Positions 42,930-55,105 of a stretch of 64,000 nt of DNA are shown here, one piece after another. This DNA comes from Caprella mutica (taxonomy: Eukaryota; Arthropoda; Malacostraca; Amphipoda; Caprellidae), in assembly GCA_947561585.1 (NCBI GenBank), contig CANNZV010001028.1, positions 124,001 through 188,000 of the forward strand, given 5' to 3'. The notes beneath the pieces are model-generated. The model was given only the letters and a program-made list of their open reading frames with translations. It was not told where the DNA came from and did no database searches. Position numbers and translations under genes: made by a program. Position 1 is the stretch's first letter. Each line of letters begins with the position of its first letter.

Positions 42930-45676
42930 TTATTTACAACTATTGGTGGTTGTTTTAACTCTTCACTGTGTACTTTATTTGCAACTATTGGTGGTTGTTT
43001 TAACTCTTCACTGTGCACTTTATTTACAACTATTGGTGGTTGTTTTAACTCTTCACTGTGCACTTTATTTGCAACTATTGGTGGTTGTTTTAACTCTTCA
43101 CTGTGCACTTTATTCACAACAATTGGTGGTTGTTTTAACTCTTCACTGTGCACTTTATTTGCAACTATTGGTGGTTGTTTTAACTCTTCACTGTGCACTT
43201 TATTTACAACTATTGGTGGTTGTTTTAACTCTTCACTGTGCACTTTATTTGCAACTATTGGTGGTTGTTTTAACTCTTCACTGTGCACTTTATTCACAAC
43301 AATTGGTGGTTGTTTTAACTCTTCACTGTGCACTTTATTTGCAACTATTGGTGGTTGTTTTAACTCTTCACTGTGCACTTTATTTACAACTATTGGTGGT
43401 TGTTTTAACTCTTCACTGTGCACTTTATTTGCAACTATTGGTGGTTGTTTTAACTCTTCACTGTGCACTTTATTTACAACTATTGGTGGTTGTTTTAACT
43501 CTTCCCTGTGCACTTTATTTACAACTATTGGTGGTTGTTTTAACTCTTCACTGTGCACTTTATTTACAACTATTGGTGGTTGTTTTAACTCTTTACTGTG
43601 CACTTTATTTACAACTATTGGTGGTTGTTTTAACTCTTCCCTGTGCACTTTATTTACAACTATTGGTGGTTGTTTTAACTCTTCACTGTGCACTTTATTT
43701 ACAACTATTGGTGGTTGTTTTAACTCTTCACTGTGCACTTTATTTACAACTATTGGTGATTGTTTTAACTCTTCACTGTGCACTTTATTTACAACTATTG
43801 GTGGTTGTTTTAACTCTTCACTGTGCACTTTATTTACAACTATTGATGGTTGTTTTAACTCCTCACTGTGCACTTTATTTACAACTATTGGTGGTTGTTT
43901 TAACTCTTCACTGTGCACTTTATTCATAACTATTGGTGGTTGTTTTAACTCTTCACTGTGCACTTTATTTACAACTATTGATGGTTGTTTTAACTCTTCA
44001 CTGTGCACTTTATTTACAACTATTGGTGGTTGTTTTTACTCTTCACTATGCACTTTATTTACAACTATTGGTGGTTGTTTCAACTCTTCACTGTGCACTT
44101 TATTTACAACTATTGGTGGTTGTTTTAACTCTTCACTGTGCACTTTATTTGCAACTATTGGTGGTTGTTTTAACTCTTCACTGTGCACTTTATTTACAAC
44201 TATTGGTGGTTGTTTTAACTCTTCCCTGTGCACTTTATTTACAACTATTGGTGGTTGTTTTAACTCTTCACTGTGCACTTTATTTACAACTATTGGTGGT
44301 TGTTTTAACTCTTTACTGTGCACTTTATTTACAACTATTGGTGGTTGTTTTAACTCTTCCCTGTGCACTTTATTTACAACTATTGGTGGTTGTTTTAACT
44401 CTTCACTGTGCACTTTATTTACAACTATTGGTGGTTGTTTTAACTCTTCACTGTGCACTTTATTTACAACTATTGGTGATTGTTTTAACTCTTCACTGTG
44501 CACTTTATTTACAACTATTGGTGGTTGTTTTAACTCTTCACTGTGCACTTTATTTACAACTATTGATGGTTATTTTAACTCCTCACTGTGCACTTTATTT
44601 ACAACTATTGGTGGTTGTTTTAACTCTTCACTGTGCACTTTATTCATAACTATTGGTGGTTGTTTTAACTCTTCACTGTGCACTTTATTTACAACTATTG
44701 ATGGTTGTTTTAACTCTTCACTGTGCACTTTATTTACAACTATTGGTGGTTGTTTTTACTCTTCACTATGCACTTTATTTACAACTATTGGTGGTTGTTT
44801 CAACTCTTCACTGTGCACTTTATTTACAACTATTGGTGGTTGTTTTAACTCTTCACTGTGCACTTTATTTACAACTATTGGTGGTTGTTTTTACTCTTCA
44901 CTATGCACTTTATTTACAACTATTGGTGGTTGTTTTAACTCTTCCCTGTGCACTTTATTTACAACTATTGGTGGTTGTTTTAACTCTTCACTGTGCACTT
45001 TATTTACAACTATTGGTGGTTGTTTTAACTCTTTACTGTGCACTTTATTTACAACTATTGGTGGTTGTTTTAACTCTTCCCTGTGCACTTTATTTACAAC
45101 TATTGGTGGTTGTTTTAACTCTTCACTGTGCACTTTATTTACAACTATTGGTGGTTGTTTTAACTCTTCACTGTGCACTTTATTTACAACTATTGGTGAT
45201 TGTTTTAACTCTTCACTGTGCACTTTATTTACAACTATTGGTGGTTGTTTTAACTCTTCACTGTGCACTTTATTTACAACTATTGATGGTTGTTTTAACT
45301 CCTCACTGTGCACTTTATTTACAACTATTGGTGGTTGTTTTAACTCTTCACTGTGCACTTTATTCATAACTATTGGTGGTTGTTTTAACTCTTCACTGTG
45401 CACTTTATTTACAACTATTGATGGTTGTTTTAACTCTTCACTGTGCACTTTATTTACAACTATTGGTGGTTGTTTTTACTCTTCACTATGCACTTTATTT
45501 ACAACTATTGGTGGTTGTTTCAACTCTTCACTGTGCACTTTATTTACAACTATTGGTGGTTGTTTTAACTCTTCACTGTGCACTTTATTTACAACTATTG
45601 GTGGTTGTTTCAACTCTTCACTGTGCACTTTATTTACAACTATTGGTGGTTGTTTTAACTCTTCACTGTGCACTTC
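42930..45676. repeat. 45-bp minisatellite, about 61 copies, with 720-bp higher-order repeat
   Basis: The unit includes TATTTACAACTATTGGTGGT and TGTTTTAACTCTTCACTGTG. From about 43500 on, 16-unit blocks repeat almost exactly. Marker variants CTTTACTGTG, CTTCCCTGTG, ATTGGTGATTG, CCTCACTGTG and TATTCATAAC recur every 720 bases (for example 43861, 44581 and 45301). The left 560 bases instead alternate TTTGCAAC and TTTACAAC units. The 15-codon unit lacks stops in some frames. Confidence 0.97.
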
Positions 45677-45848
45677 GTTTTTTAATTAGGATATTAACTG
45701 TTTCGTATTACATTATAAGTAGAATATTTATTTTTATATAAAAGCAAATATTTTATGCAATATAAGATGAAATAATACATTTATTCCTAAAAAGTGATTG
45801 AATATTAACATTTCTCAAAATCTATTATCTTGGACGTAATCTTGAAGA

Positions 45849-46400
45849 TCCTCTCGAGGCTACGGGGAAAAATGAGTTTATTACATAATACCTAATATAG
45901 AACTAAGATCTACGATCATTATTCTGCAAACCGCATACAATTCGGTTCAGTATATATTTTATTATTTGCCTTTAATTTTTGTACTACTCTGTGTGCAACA
46001 ATTAAGCGAATCACTAACCTGACGCTGAAGAAGAAGATTGTACACTCTTTGTTTTGATTTCCAATTCTAATTTATAAACAAACATTTCATTTTCGTCTTT
46101 CGTTTAAGATATTAATTGTTTCCCGTAGTATATATACGTTTCTATAATAAGTTTATCCAATTTTATACATTTTACCCGATTATTAAATGGATTCTTAAAC
46201 CTAATACCTAGTTGACAATCAAAACAAATGGTGTACATTCTTCTTCTTATGACTGAAAATTATCAAGTCGGAAGTAAAGTAGGTACTGTAGAGTTTTCAT
46301 CATAAAAATCTTTAAAAGCGCATGAAATTAATAAATATGCTATCAAATGTTATGCGGTTTGCAGTAAAATGATAAGAAACATTAGCCTCGTTGATTTTAA
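45849..46400 (+). mobile_element. TTAA-type MITE, copy 3 (degraded)
   Basis: Starts near GATCCTCTCGAGGCTACGGGG and follows the other copies to AACATTAGCCTCGTTGATTTT, then breaks off. The terminal GCTTGGAGGGGACCT is missing and no TTAA pair is seen, so it is older or deleted. Confidence 0.8.
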
Positions 46401-47291
46401 GGTGAATTTTATTGTAAAGGTTATCTACAACCGATTTTTTTTAACGAAAAATCAGAGATTTTCTAAATATAATAAAAGTACATAAAATAATGACTCATCA
46501 TAAAAATTATAGAATTTTTAATCTGGAAAATATGTCAAATTGATATTAATATTTTTTCACTAAGTGTCGCATATTAATATATACAGAGACAAAATATCTA
46601 TCTATTTTTTTTGCGATATGGTACATAGTTAGAAATTTGTTTGAAAAAAATTCTCAATTTAACATGATAATGATTAAGTATTTTTGTTCTGCCTAGATTA
46701 TCATCGCTTATTATATTATTAAACGTAGATTCTACAGCAGCTTTGGGTGTGACTTTCCTTCTTCAGAAACACCTTTCTACTTCAAAGTCCTTTGTATTTT
46801 AGTATTCTAATAATAGCTATACATCCTTCACATTCAAATGTGATAGTTTTTTGAAAGCCAAATTCTTGAAGAAAAATCATTTTTAGAAATTATGAGGAAG
46901 CTCATAAAAAAACTGAAAGAAAATCCACCAAATAAATTGAGAGAAAATCGACCAACAGGAAAAAATTTCATAAAAATTAGAGGAAAAATTGTATAATTTT
47001 TTTAAATTAAAATTTATCTAATCTTATTAAATTTCAATGCAATTCCTTTATACAATTAAAGATTATAAATAAATTGATGTTTAATAGAAAGTTAGTATTG
47101 TATGTCACTTCGAAGTTAAAACATTTACAATTCAAATGGTTGTAGTTCAAATAAATGTCTAGGCAATACTGTTCAAAAACTAATTAACAATTTACAAGTA
47201 CTTTATTAAAATGCTATTCTAATCAGAGTTATGATGATTGACTCGCCTGAATCAAAGAAGTTATCGAATAATGACCGCTTCTTACCTTGAA
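46401..47291. other. AT-rich upstream region, nothing recognised
   Basis: No coding frame or repeat family seen. The composition becomes less AT-rich after 47270, where the likely promoter begins. Confidence 0.5.
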
Positions 47292-47353
47292 TGACGTCAA
47301 ACCCTATTCCGCGGACCGGTTTCTGTTACTATCGGGCCTCTGGCCTATAAAAA
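47292..47353 (+). promoter_or_regulatory. Likely core promoter: CRE and TATA box
   Basis: A perfect palindromic CRE (TGACGTCA, 47292-47299) stands 47 bases before a canonical TATAAAAA (47346-47353), with GC-richer DNA between. CRE sites recruit CREB/ATF factors and are usually within 100-200 bases of start sites. Transcription would start about 25-32 bases after the TATA box, near 47375. Confidence 0.65.
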
Positions 47354-47375
47354 CGGCGCAAGAGGGTCACCTGCT

Positions 47376-47526
47376 TTCTGTTTTATCTGAAGTTTTGCAG
47401 TGACAACATCTACCCGCTCCTAGTCTCGCCTAGTTACAACTCTGTCTTCTATGTTCCTGTGCTCTGATAATAGATTTACCCTGAAGACTGTACTCTTTGC
47501 AGAGCTTAGCTACACAATCTTTACAG
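47376..47526 (+). other. Likely non-coding first exon
   Basis: A moderately GC-rich stretch between the predicted start and a good donor (TTTACAG then GTAATT at 47527). It has no long open frame, so it is probably 5' UTR. The downstream exons on the same strand (54578 onward) could belong to this transcript, but no RNA evidence links them. Confidence 0.45.
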
Positions 47527-47574
47527 GTAATTTAGCCCTAAATTAAATGTTAATTGCTACTACCACACAGAAAA

Positions 47575-47838
47575 GTCACTGTGATGATGTACTATCGGGG
47601 AAAAGAGTCACTGTGATGATGTACTATCGGGGAAAAGAGTCACTGTGATGATGTACTATCGGGGAAAAGAGTCACTGTGATGATGTACTATCGGGGAAAA
47701 GTGTCACTGTGATGATGTACTATCGGGGAAAAGTGTCACTGTGATGATGTACTATCGGGGAAAAGAGTCACTGTGATGATGTACTATCGGGGAAAAGTGT
47801 CACTGTGATGATGTACTATCGGGGAAAAGAGTCACTGC
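47575..47838. repeat. 32-bp minisatellite, about 8 copies
   Basis: The unit is GTCACTGTGATGATGTACTA followed by TCGGGGAAAAGA, with GAGTC/GTGTC variants. It begins about 48 bases after the likely first-exon donor. The word TACTATCGGG also occurs in the promoter at about 47326. Confidence 0.96.
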
Positions 47839-48365
47839 ATGTTGCTAATTTCACCAATCATATAATTTGTTAATTTCCTATCACTTTCAAAGTTTGTCGT
47901 CGTGTACCCAGACCCATTTTAAGCTTCTTTTTAGATAAGTGAAATTAGTAAGCAGTGAAAAGATCAGGTACAGGCTTTTCTTCGAGTGAACAGTGCCTAA
48001 TTAGGGTAATTCTCGCAAAGTGTTAGACTAAAATGGCGTACACTCTCTCACCATAACGAACAAGCACACAAAGTGCCTAAATACTCGCCGGACTACTTTT
48101 TATCCTAGTGATAATGGCTAGTCCTAACATGCCATAGATTTGGGGGCCACTACTAGAGTATCTGGGAAATGCACTCAATCTTTGCCAACTAGAGCTATAC
48201 TGACACTTTGATTGTTGTTTCATTAGTAGTAATATTACATACATACATTGTTCAAATTCTACAAACATATTGTTAAAGTTGACTCAGTTATTTGCTTATT
48301 TACGGTTGGTTCCTAGAAGTTGGTATAGTTTTAATACCTACTTCTAGAAAAAGCGATTCAGTGTT
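47839..48365. other. Intronic, nothing recognised
   Basis: Moderately AT-rich, no repeat or convincing exon. It separates two minisatellites. Confidence 0.5.
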
Positions 48366-49250
48366 CATACCTACTATACAGAAGGTGGTACAGTGTCCAT
48401 GCCTACTACAGAAGAGGATACAGTGTCCATACCTACTACAGAAGATGGTACAGTGTCCACACCTACTACAGAAGATGGTACAGTATCCATACCTACTACA
48501 GAAGGTGATACATTGTCCATACCTACTACAGAAGGTGGTACAGTGTCCATACCTACTACAGAAGGCTGTACAGTCTCCATACCTACTACAGAAGGCTGTA
48601 CAGTGTCCACACTACTAGTCTCCATACCTACTACAGAAGGCTGTACAGTGTCCATACCTACTACAGAAGGTTGTACAGTGTCTATACCTACTACAGAAGG
48701 TGGTACAGCGTCCATACCTACTACAGAAATTGGTACAGTGTTCATACCTACTACAGAAGTTGGTACAGTGTCCATACCTACTACAGAAGTTGGTACAGTG
48801 TCCATACCTACTACAGAAGGTTGTACAGCGTCCATACCTACTACAGAAGGTGGTAAAGCGTCCATACCTACTACAGAAGGTGGTAAAGCGTCCATACCTA
48901 CTACAGAAGGTGATACAGTGTCCTTACCTACTACAGAAGGTGTAACAGTGTCCATACCTACTACAGAAGGTGTAACAGTGTCCATACCTACTACAGAAGG
49001 TGATACAGTGTCCTTACTTACTGCAGAAGGTGATACAGTGTCCTTACTTACTACAGAAGGTGATACAGTGTCCATACCTACTACAGAAGGTTGTACTGTG
49101 TCCATACCTACTACAGAAGGTGATACAGTGTCCATACCTACTACAGAAGGTGGTACAGTGTCCATACTTACTACAGAAGGTGATACAGTGTCCATACCTA
49201 CTACAGAAGGTGGTACAGTGTCCATACTTACTACAGAAGGCGATACCTAC
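48366..49250. repeat. 30-bp minisatellite, about 29 copies
   Basis: The unit is CAGTGTCCATACCTACTACA plus GAAGGTGGTA, with many G/T-C/A variants in GGTGGTA (GATACA, TGTACA, GTAACA). One unit near 48605 carries a rearrangement. The ten-codon unit reads SIPTTEGGTV in one frame and stays open on both strands; mucin-like appearance alone does not make it a gene. Confidence 0.96.
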
Positions 49251-49493
49251 TTTAACTAGCAACTCTAAATAAAATCACTTTATGGTACATTCATTCAATT
49301 GAAATTATGTAATTTTATAGAGCATAAACTGGTTTCATTTTAGGTTACAGAGAGGTTACATTTGTTCAACAACATAGTTACCATGTAATCCATGAACGTG
49401 TGTAAGATTTGAAAATAACATAAAATTAGAAAACAGTGATTTGATAAATTAGCATCCTGCGGACACACTTTTCTCTGATAATACAAAGAGGCA

Positions 49494-49636
49494 TCACCTG
49501 TAACTAGGTAGGCATCATTTGTAACTAGGTAGGCATCATTTGTAACTAGGTAGGCATCATCTGTAACTAGGTAGGCATCATCTGTAACTAGGTAGGCATC
49601 ATCTGTAACTAGGTAGGCATCATCTGTAACTAGGTA
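49494..49636. repeat. 21-bp minisatellite, about 7 copies
   Basis: The unit is GTAACTAGGTAGGCATCATC plus one base, with TTTGTAAC/CTGTAAC variants. A perfect CRE (TGACGTCA) follows at 49645-49652. Confidence 0.94.
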
Positions 49637-49934
49637 CTCTACTCTGACGTCATAGTGACGTACACTGTCACCTACCAAGCAGACTTGCTACTTTTTGCCA
49701 CTGTTTATAATTTTCTTTTGGTAGATCCTAACTGCTGCTGTGGATGCAATTTCAAGTCAACTCTTTATCGTTAGGAAAAACCTGTTTTTGTACTCACTTT
49801 GTGAGAATAATATTATCAATAAATGGTTGATTGAATTGTACATTTTAAAAGAGATTTACTTAGTTAATTATACACAAAAAATTAGACAAATTCGGAACTC
49901 GACAGGTGATGATTTCATATTATTTATAAATATT

Positions 49935-51180
49935 AAATTATTTGTATTGACTGTAAATAGATATTGTATGAATGTTCTACACCGTAAGAGTTCATCCACA
50001 GTGGAATATTATTTGTATTGACTGTAAATAGATATTGTATGAATGTTCTTCACCGTAAGAGTTCATCCCCAGTGGAATATTATTTGTATTGACTGTAAAT
50101 AGATATTGTATGAATGTTCTACACCGTAAGAGTTCATCCCTAGTGGAATATTATTTGTATTGACTGTAAATAGATATTATATGAATGTTCTTCACCGTAA
50201 GAGTTCATCCCCAGTGGAATATTATTTGTATTGACTGTAAATAGATATTATATGAATGTTCTTCACCGTAAGAGTTCATCCCCAGTGGAATATTATTTGT
50301 ATTGACTGTAAATAGATATTATATGAATGTTCTTCACCGTAAGAGTTCATCCCCAGTGGAATATTATTTGTATTGACTGTAAATAGATATTATATGAATG
50401 TTCTTCACCGTAAGAGTTCATCCCTAGTGGAATATTATTTGTATTGACTGTAAATAGATATTATATGAATGTTCTTCACCGTAAGAGTTCATCCCTAGTG
50501 GAATATTATTTGTATTGACTGTAAATAGATATTATATGAATGTTCTTCACCGTAAGAGTTCATCCCCAGTGGAATATTATTTGTATTGACTGTAAATAGA
50601 TATTGTATGAATGTTCTTCACCGTAAGAGTTCATCCCCAGTGGAATATTATTTGTATTGACTGTTATTAGATAATGTTTGAATGTTCTTCACCGTAAGAG
50701 TTCATCCCTAGTGGAATATTATTGTATTGACTGTAAATAGATATTGTATGAATGTTCTTCACCGTAAGAGTTCATCCCCAGTGGAATATTATTTGTATTG
50801 ACTGTAAATAGATATTGTATGAATGTTCTTCACCGTAAGAGTTCATCCCCAGTGGAATATTATTTGTATTGACTGTAAATAGATATTATATGAATGTTCT
50901 TCACCGTAAGAGTTCATCCCTAGTGGAATATTATTTGTATTGACTGTAAATAGATATTATATGAATGTTCTTCACCGTAAGAGTTCATCCCTAGTGGAAT
51001 ATTATTTGTATTGACTGTAAATAGATATTATATGAATGTTCTTCACCGTAAGAGTTCATCCCCAGTGGAATATTATTTGTATTGACTGTAAATAGATATT
51101 GTATGAATGTTCTTCACCGTAAGAGTTCATCCCCAGTGGAATATTATTTGTATTGACTGTAATTAGATAATGTTTGAATT
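49935..51180. repeat. 71-bp satellite, about 17 copies
   Basis: The unit contains GGAATATTATTTGTATTGAC, TGTAAATAGATATTGTATGA and ATGTTCTTCACCGTAAGAG. The period was checked at 50001 against 50072. Variants (GTATG/ATATG, CCCCAG/CCCTAG) come in blocks. A unit with TGTTATTAGATAATGTTTGA near 50660 recurs as the terminal unit at 51160, suggesting block duplication. Confidence 0.96.
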
Positions 51181-51506
51181 CCGTATATATCACTATTACA
51201 AATGTTATATGTAAGTGTTATTATAATATACATCATTTCATTGCGTATGTATTTATTAAATATTATACATCATATATTTCCAATTAATTTAGCTTTTCTA
51301 TTATATATTAATAGAATATCTTGAATTATTTTTATTACACATGAGGTTTTATTTCCATCCCAAGATTTTCTCTAAAGTATTTGTTTGGTAACTCAATACC
51401 TCCGCCTTTAAAAGCAACTCCTGTGTGTTTCGCAAAGGAATTCTATCAAAGAAGGAACATTTATAGGGAAAATGAAACTTAAATAGGGATAATAATTTAT
51501 TTAATA
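51181..51506. other. AT-rich, nothing recognised
   Basis: Short AT-rich stretch between the 71-bp satellite and a TTAA MITE. Confidence 0.5.
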
Positions 51507-51510
51507 TTAA

Positions 51511-52098
51511 AGGTCCTCTCCAGGCTCCAGGAAAAAAATGAGTTTATAACATAACTTTATAGAACTAAGGTCTAGGATTATTATTCTGCAAACCGCATAC
51601 AATTCGGTTCAGTATATATTTTATAATTTGTTTTTAAAGTTTTTTAGTACTCTGTGACCAACAATTGAGCGAATCACTAATCTGATGCTCAAGAAGATTG
51701 TACACTCTTTGTTCTGAATACAAATTTGAATTTTATAAACAAACCATGCGGTTTCGGCCTTTATTTTAGATATTAATTGTTTCCTATAGTATATAAACGC
51801 TTCTATCATAGGTTCATTCAATTTTATACCTTTACACGAATATTAAATGGATTTATTAAACCTAATACCTAGTTGACAATCAAAACAAATGGTGTACATT
51901 CTTTTTCTTCAGGCTGAAAATGTCTTAAATTAGTAAGTCGGAAGTAAAATAAGTTTTGTAGAGTTTTGATTATAAAAATCTTTAAAAGCATATAAAATTA
52001 AAAATACACTACCAAATTCGATGCGGTTTGCAGCAAAATGATAAGAAACATTTGCCTCGTTGAATAAGGGAATAAAAATATTTGCTTGGAGGGGACCT
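51511..52098 (+). mobile_element. TTAA-flanked MITE, copy 4
   Basis: 588 bp with TTAA at 51507-51510 and 52099-52102. Starts AGGTCCTCTCCAGGCTCCAG and ends TTGCTTGGAGGGGACCT. Same orientation as copy 1. Confidence 0.92.
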
Positions 52099-52102
52099 TT
52101 AA

Positions 52103-53485
52103 CAGATCTTAATAACACACCTTTGTGAAAATATAGGTAGGACATAAAAATGAAAGCTATCGAATTTCGATCATTTAAAAGAAAATGAAAAACATTTGAT
52201 ATTCAACTGTTATATCAATCATTGTTAATATTTAATTTTTTCTTTAAAGGTCCCCTAGATCCACTCTATTTTTTTTATTTCTCTCTTCATTAGAACTAAG
52301 GTTACTGATTATAAAAATACAAACCATTTAAAATTTGGTCTATAATTCCATTATAATATGTAATTTAAGTTATTCTTGTGATTTTCATCCGACCTTCTGA
52401 ATTTCAAGTGAAGAAGAAGATCAAATATCTCCATAATTCAAAACCACAATAAAGCTTTTAGACATATTATAAATGGCTACCTATATCGATACCTAAATAC
52501 CATTACTCTAAAAAACATTAGGTAACTAAAAGTGAACCTATATACCTAATTGGCATTAAATTTACGATAACTCGTGATACCCCGTTCTTGTTCTTCTGTT
52601 GAATCTAATAGAAATGTCGGACAGTGATGTTAGTGTCTTTCTGTTTCTCATATAATGATGAAAAGAATAATGATTTCCATTCCTTAGAAAAAAGTGTTTT
52701 TAAATGTGAAAAAATTAACGCTGATTTGTTATTCGTATTTCTTATATAATTAATTTAAAGCAATTCCAGGGAAATTTTATTTTAGAGTGGAATAGAATAA
52801 TCAAAAATGCTGAATTGTCAGATAAGTAAAAACTGATCATAAATAAAATTTTCAACTGAATGCAGTTTGTCATTACTTTTTAATCAGAAATTTCATTATT
52901 ACTTTTCGGTGATTTTTAATTTCACTAATTGAAATAGACATGTTACTAACAAACTAAATATTCGAATATTTTCTATTTGATCGTTTTATTTTAGCTACAT
53001 AATTACAGATAGAATCATCTAATTGTGAAAGTTGTTAGTAAAGTGCACAGTGACATAAAGTTTCTAATTACAGTAACTAGCACTCTTTATTTAACACTGG
53101 CATCAGTTCCTTTAAACATATCTTCACTTTTATCGCCTATATTTCACCACTATGTGAAGATGTGTCATTTAATTGAAATCATTCGGTGTTTTTCTTCACC
53201 GTTACTGCATTATAAAAGTCACAGAACTCCTATAAAAAATTAATAATTCTTTTGAAAGTTTAGAAACGTAATTACTGATGCAGTATTCTATGTCACTGAA
53301 TACATAACAGTAAAATGAAAGATTTTAATAATAAATATCATCAGAAACACTGGACGGGCCTTTTGGACGTATAAAAAGGGTTTTAAATGGTAAATTAACA
53401 TATTACGTATATCATGATGTAAATACATATATTAATTTTATGTTGTTGACAAGATTGAATAAATCATTTCTCAAAATATATCAGA
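52103..53485. other. AT-rich intronic or intergenic DNA
   Basis: 52246-52420 is a copy of the dispersed repeat also at 39126 and 19625, beginning TTTAAAGGTCCCCTAG. The rest is AT-rich with no gene seen. Confidence 0.5.
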
Positions 53486-53487
53486 TT

Positions 53488-54425
53488 GGGTGACCGGTAC
53501 ATTCCACCCCGGTATATTCCACCCCACTTCACTGGTTAGGTTTGATAGTTATTGATATTATTCATTTATTAATATGTTATATATTACTAAGTAACTTTAA
53601 TCTTCATTGTAGCAAATCAAACCTTTCGTCGGTCAGTCAAAAGCTGTTTATTTTTCACTACACATGTGAAAAAAACAGCAAAAAGAAAGGTTGTGTGAAC
53701 GCTTTATTAATTGAGAAATTTCGATTTCCAATCACAAGCTGATTATCTTAACCATCGCCAACGCAACAGCGATAGTAACTGTAAGATGATGTCATATAGT
53801 ACTACTTGTTATTTTTATATTATTTTGAATTTGTTTTTATTCGAGTAAAAGTGGTGTAAAATGGTTTTTAACTGAAGTCTCTTTTTGACCAGGAGGTTTT
53901 TGAAGGGGATGGGTACAGGGTTTTAAGATAATTGCCTTTTATACATTTTGACCACGGGAAGATTAGTCCTAGATTCCCAAACAGCAACTTACAAGCAAGA
54001 GCGAAAACATTGAATGAGTTTTCTTTGCCAGTCGACTAGGAACCCTCCACACCTCTTTCAAACATTGTTGTAAAAGCATGTACTATAGTTTCATGTTAAT
54101 GAAAATTTAATATTAATTTGCGCAGAATGTAAACTTTGAAATAAACTACCATATTATGAATATTTATATTTTTGTATATTAGAATAAAATTTTAAAACTT
54201 GACTGAAGCCACTTCTAAAAATTGTCCAAATGTCTGAGGATATCGTCTGAATTATTTCTTCATGAAGACGAAGTATTTAACAAATGGCCATCTAGAAATA
54301 AAATATTTTAGTTTTTATTGTCACCAAAGGGGTGGAATTTAAATTTATATACCTATGGTGGAATATACCTATGGTGGAATATACTGGTGTGGAATTTTCC
54401 GGGTGGAATATACCGAGGTGGAATA
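53488..54425. mobile_element. MITE with TATTCCACC subterminal repeats
   Basis: The left end contains ACATTCCACCCCGGTATATT and CCACCCC. The right end has GGGTGGAATATACCGAGGTGG and two further GGTGGAATATAC copies. The ends pair as inverted repeats, about 940 bp apart. There is no transposase; a non-autonomous DNA element is the simplest reading. Confidence 0.8.
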
Positions 54426-54577
54426 TAATACCTAGAACCATCAGATAGCTATATATAATATACATGAATGTTATTTTGAAAATGAAATGCCTGACTGCTC
54501 ATTATATAATTTTCTATTAACTTTTCTTTATATTTTATATTTTCTCTCTTTTGACTCAGTGGTGGTTTCTTTTGCAG

Positions 54578-54721
54578 GTTTTTCCTCTCCCCCACACGAC
54601 ATCATCGATATGTCCTCCATGCCATACACGATGCATGTGGCGAAGGCCCTTAAGAAGAACAAAAAGTCAAAGGACCCGTCTTCTAACTGTTACAACGATA
54701 ATGTCAACGCCTTCACCTCGG
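54578..54721 (+). CDS. Unrecognised gene, exon A
   Basis: 144 nt from acceptor TTTTGCAG to donor GTGAGT. It encodes FSSPPHDIIDMSSMPYTMHV, AKALKKNKKSKD and NVNAFTS. The composition is hydrophilic and Lys-rich, without a known motif. GC content is much higher than the flanks, which supports a real exon. It ends in phase 1 and joins exon B in frame. The protein family is unknown to me. Confidence 0.75.
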
Positions 54722-55105
54722 GTGAGTTTATGAAACGCTGTTCACGTGGCAACCTTGTGAAACTTATGTAGTACTTAGTGTTCACGTGGCAATGATGAGA
54801 AGCTTATGTAGTACTAACTGTTCACGTGGCAACTATTTGAAGTTCATGTAGTACTTACTGTTCACGTGGCAACCTTGTGAAGCTTATGTAGTACTTACTA
54901 TTCATATGACAACTATGTGAAGCTTATGTAGTACTTACTGTTCACTAGGCAGTTTTTGAAGTTTATGAAGTACTGTTCACATACTAACCTTGTGAAGTGC
55001 ATGTAGTACTTACTGTTTACCTGAAACCTTGTGAAGTGCATGTAGTACTATCAACGTGGCAACCTTCTGGAATTTATGAGCCTCTGTTCACGTGGCAACT
55101 TTTTT
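54722..55105. repeat. About 40-bp imperfect minisatellite starting at a splice donor
   Basis: Roughly nine degenerate units containing TTCACGTGGCAACCTTGTGA and AGCTTATGTAGTACTTACTG. The first unit begins with the donor itself: GTGAGTTTATGAAACGCTGTTCAC corresponds to GTGAAACTTATG...TGTTCAC in later units. Confidence 0.85.

Noticed and set aside
42902..45741. Apparent hydrophobic (VVVLTLHCALYLQLL) and charged (HSEELKQPP) repeat proteins
   Set aside because: The same 45-bp repeat read on opposite strands. No signal peptide or promoter, and stops occur in the blocks (for example around 43930 and 44650).
48393..49259. Mucin-like SIPTTEGG repeat protein
   Set aside because: Attractive composition, but all three plus frames and a minus frame are open, and there is no signal peptide. 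The array lies in a likely intron.
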